A stretch of 64,000 nucleotides of DNA, from positions 116,493,717 through 116,557,716 of the forward strand of contig CM022944.1 in NCBI GenBank assembly GCA_012931725.1, in the 5' to 3' direction. Source of the stretch: Litsea cubeba (taxonomy: Eukaryota; Streptophyta; Magnoliopsida; Laurales; Lauraceae). A program made the translations under genes and the position numbers. The notes below the pieces were generated by a model. That model was not told the DNA's origin and ran no database searches. It saw only the letters and a program-made list of their open reading frames with translations. How positions within the stretch are numbered: the first letter of the stretch is position 1; each line of letters opens with the position of its first letter. Shown here one piece after another: positions 61,641 through 64,000 of this stretch.

Positions 61641-61758
61641 AGTCTTGGCGTGGTCCAATCATAAAGTTCTAAGCAATCGGTCCCACGTCTGATCAATCCA
61701 TACCCTTGTGATCATGACGTAATGAATGAGAATCTAAAAAAAAAAAAACTCTTTTTTA

Positions 61759-61930
61759 GATTATGACTCTCTTTCTCTTTCATCTTTTAATTATAATAGG
61801 ATTAAAACTCTCTTCCTCGTTCGATTTTTCTCAATCATAATAGGATTATAACTCTCTTCCTCTTTTAACGTTTCTCAATCATAATAGGATTAGAAGTTAG
61901 AACTCTTAATCATAATGCAAAGCAAATTGC
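61759..61930. repeat. Three tandem units of about 54 bp
   Basis: Units share AACTCTCTTCCTC, TTTCTCAATCATAATAGGATTA and similar. A TATAAATA motif follows at 61942, so this could be an LTR promoter, but no LTR pair was found. Confidence 0.6.
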
Positions 61931-62867
61931 TCTCCGTTTCTATAAATATGTGTTCTCTCTCCTTTAACTTTATCACATTCTCTTCCTTCGATCTCCTCTA
62001 ATATTAAGAAAACATTTTTCTCCTCGGCTTGTTATCAAGAGTCCCATCTTCAGCAATGTATGTTTCTCTGTGTGACTTGGTACTTTCTGTACTTGTAATT
62101 GCATCATTGTTATTGTTTTTGTTGGGTGCACTTGCAGCTTTATCATTATTAATATTCTGGATAGTTGAATTAAGATGGTTGGATCTCCATCACCTATTAC
62201 TAGGTGATGGACCTGACTGCCACATGCATGACAAGTCCCATATTATCTATACAACCAAAACCCAACGATGCTTTGCCTATTTCTCAAATCTAGACTGTTC
62301 AAAATCACTGTCATGTGACTTCTGCGTTGGCATCAAGAAAGATTTTACTTTGACCAGCGCGGCCCCTTAGATTTTTATGATATAAATAACTATTTTAAAT
62401 GTGTCATGGCAAGTCCAAATTTGGCCTGACACCTATACACAGGGATACATGATTTTAAGGAGTTTTAATTTTAGAAGCCAACAACACCATTGGATTTATG
62501 CCACTGACATGATAGGATCCAAACTCTAGTTTCTTTGAGGTAGTGAGAATAGATATTGGATGGGTGTATCTTATTTTGATTCTTGATATATATTATATAT
62601 TTTAATCTTTTGAATAAAATCGATTCTCGCTAGTCATAGTACTATTACAGATTCAACACAACAAATTCAATCCGCCAACCCAGCTTAGGCCCAATTCCAC
62701 AATGTAGGATTAGGGTTGACATTCCTAACTCAATTAATAAACTATAACATTCAAGTTTGGCTATACTTGTTATTGTGAACCTAAAACCTACCTATGCCAC
62801 CTTGTTGTTAGTAGTTTTAAACGTACCTAGGAGTCCTACATAGGGAATCATTGGTTTTTGTGACTTA

Positions 62868-63340
62868 TGATGAGTCAGGCCCAAATGACTCAACCCATGA
62901 GGATGAAGCTCAGGTCCAAGCCCACAAAGAGACCAAGTCAGGGCAGCCACGTTGCTTCGGAAGCAGTCCCGCTCCTACCAGGTCCAGCGGAGAAATATCT
63001 CACCTGCCTCGTCCAGCGCAAGGGCAGTTGAGGGCTCCAAGGGCAAACGTTACTGAAGAGTCGTCCCCATCTGTTAGGGGATGACTATAAATCGACGAGC
63101 CCCACCAGCACTTGGAAAAAGGAAGATCTTCTCATTCACTTCGACTCTTGTATTCCTCTAGTTTGTAACCCGAAATCATTGAGGAAGTAAAACACCACAG
63201 GCAATCTCTACCTTTCAGTAGTGGATCGTAGGTCATTTTGACCGAACCACTATAATCCCTTCTACCTCTTCTTTAATTATTGCATTTACTGCATTTATTA
63301 CTTGACCGGTGGTGTCCGAAACCCTATTTTGGCATCATCA
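62868..63340 (+). repeat. 5' LTR of a Gypsy retrotransposon (probable)
   Basis: TGATGAG to GGCATCA, followed at 63341 by GTTTGGCGCCGTCTGTGGGG, the typical primer-site region of plant Tat/Athila-like Gypsy elements. The left limit rests on the TGATG/CATCA ends only; the other LTR lies outside the window. Confidence 0.6.
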
Positions 63341-63388
63341 GTTTGGCGCCGTCTGTGGGGATCGAACAAAAGTCCTTTTTTCAAAATT

Positions 63389-64000
63389 ATGGTGATCACC
63401 ACTAGGTCGACAAGACGAGCAGAGGGCGAGGGTAACCCTCCACCAATCAATCCTACTCCGAATGCTCCTGCTCCCACTCCTCAACAGATGTTAGAGACCA
63501 TGCAACAGCTGGTAACCCAAAACCAGCAAATCTTACAACTCGTGCTGGCAAGGCAAGGAGGAGCACAGTTTGGAGAAGTACCACAAGGAGCATCGCGCCA
63601 AAGAATTCCAAGAGCTCCACGCCGTGGAGCTCCCCATCTGGGCGCCCAGGGAGCTCCCCATCTGGGCGCCCAGGGAGTTCCCAAAGGAGTTCCCCAGGGC
63701 GCCCCTCATGGAGTGCCCGGTAGAGCCCAACTTGGAGGACTTCCACCTCCTCCCTCTTCTTCTAATGGAGAGGATCCTCATTTCCAAGAAGGGGAGAGTG
63801 AAAACCAAAGCATGGAGGAGGGAAGTTATTTTCGTGACCCATCCAGGGAAGCTCCCAATCCCTGGGACGAAAAGATAAAGGAGATGCAGAATCAGCTGGG
63901 AGAAGTCTACAACGCCATGAAGGCGAAGGCACCGGAGACAGTGGATCACCTAGTCTGGCGAACGGACACACCGTTCAAGCCCGATGTGGTGAACTACTCG
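63389..64000 (+). CDS. Gypsy gag, partial (open through the window end)
   Basis: 204 codons without a stop, starting MVITTRSTRRAEGEGNPP, 29 nt after the primer-site motif. It has a Gln-rich coiled coil (QQMLETMQQLVTQNQQILQL), a Pro/Gly-rich stretch with a tandem nine-residue repeat around APHLGAQG (24-bp DNA repeat at 63626-63649 and 63650-63673), an acidic part and the start of the retrotransposon gag core (RTDTPFKPDVVNYS). Base composition is more GC-rich than the surroundings. It looks like a young, uninterrupted copy so far as it can be seen. Confidence 0.85.
   Translation, partial: MVITTRSTRRAEGEGNPPPINPTPNAPAPTPQQMLETMQQLVTQNQQILQLVLARQGGAQFGEVPQGASRQRIPRAPRRGAPHLGAQGAPHLGAQGVPKGVPQGAPHGVPGRAQLGGLPPPPSSSNGEDPHFQEGESENQSMEEGSYFRDPSREAPNPWDEKIKEMQNQLGEVYNAMKAKAPETVDHLVWRTDTPFKPDVVNYS

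Larger units (their letters stand above)
62868..64000 (+). mobile_element. Gypsy (Ty3) LTR retrotransposon, 5' part, cut by the window end
   Basis: LTR, primer site and gag in the right order and spacing. The remainder is beyond the window. Confidence 0.8.

Noticed and set aside
62029..62370. 113-codon ORF with a hydrophobic N-terminal half
   Set aside because: No recognisable family, no splice or promoter context beyond a TATAAATA upstream; likely chance in T-rich DNA.
1..64000. CRISPR arrays, operons, bacterial genes, rRNA genes
   Set aside because: None seen; the window is plant nuclear DNA with spliced gene structure and retrotransposons.

Overview
This is nuclear DNA from a flowering plant with large, transposon-rich introns. 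The evidence is GT-AG introns of up to 17.5 kb, plant-type Copia, Gypsy, L1, RTE, hAT, Harbinger and Mutator-like elements, and initiator-tRNA-Met primer sites. A woody or magnoliid-like genome would fit, but the species cannot be read from the window.

The one host gene I can support fills most of the window. Fourteen plus-strand coding exons (4297-58163) join in perfect phase into an 863-codon reading frame. It encodes a PGAP6/TMEM8-type (DUF3522) membrane protein: signal peptide, long glycosylated ectodomain, six-cysteine EGF-like module, and a seven-helix CREST hydrolase domain with all expected active-site residues (S646-x3-H650, D669, H806-x3-H810). About 51.3 kb of the 53.9-kb span is intron.

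Layout. 1-4296: upstream DNA with a hairpin MITE and a candidate TATA box. 4297-22067: exons 1-2 and intron 1, which holds an L1 LINE split by a 5.4-kb Copia element, then a Harbinger-like element carrying an RTE LINE and a hAT element. 22068-35586: introns 2-3, with a hAT MITE, a deleted Copia, a recent 0.54-kb direct duplication mixed with small LTRs, a GC-rich Mutator-like element and an unidentified antisense ORF. 35587-44689: exons 4-8, with a chain of MITEs in intron 7. 44690-52739: intron 8, filled by a degenerate LTR element with a duplicated gag. 52740-58163: exons 9-14, with SINEs and a 313-bp TRIM. 58164-64000: 3' UTR, dispersed repeats, and the 5' part of a Gypsy element whose gag runs off the window end.

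The elements are nested and many boundaries are fixed by target-site duplications, so the order of several insertions can be read directly. Nothing here looks like an operon, CRISPR array, rRNA or functional tRNA gene. The most interesting items are the complete TMEM8-type hydrolase in its expanded gene, the unrecognised antisense ORF in intron 3, the palindrome-like LTR/RTE duplication near 28-30 kb and the MITE chain in intron 7.
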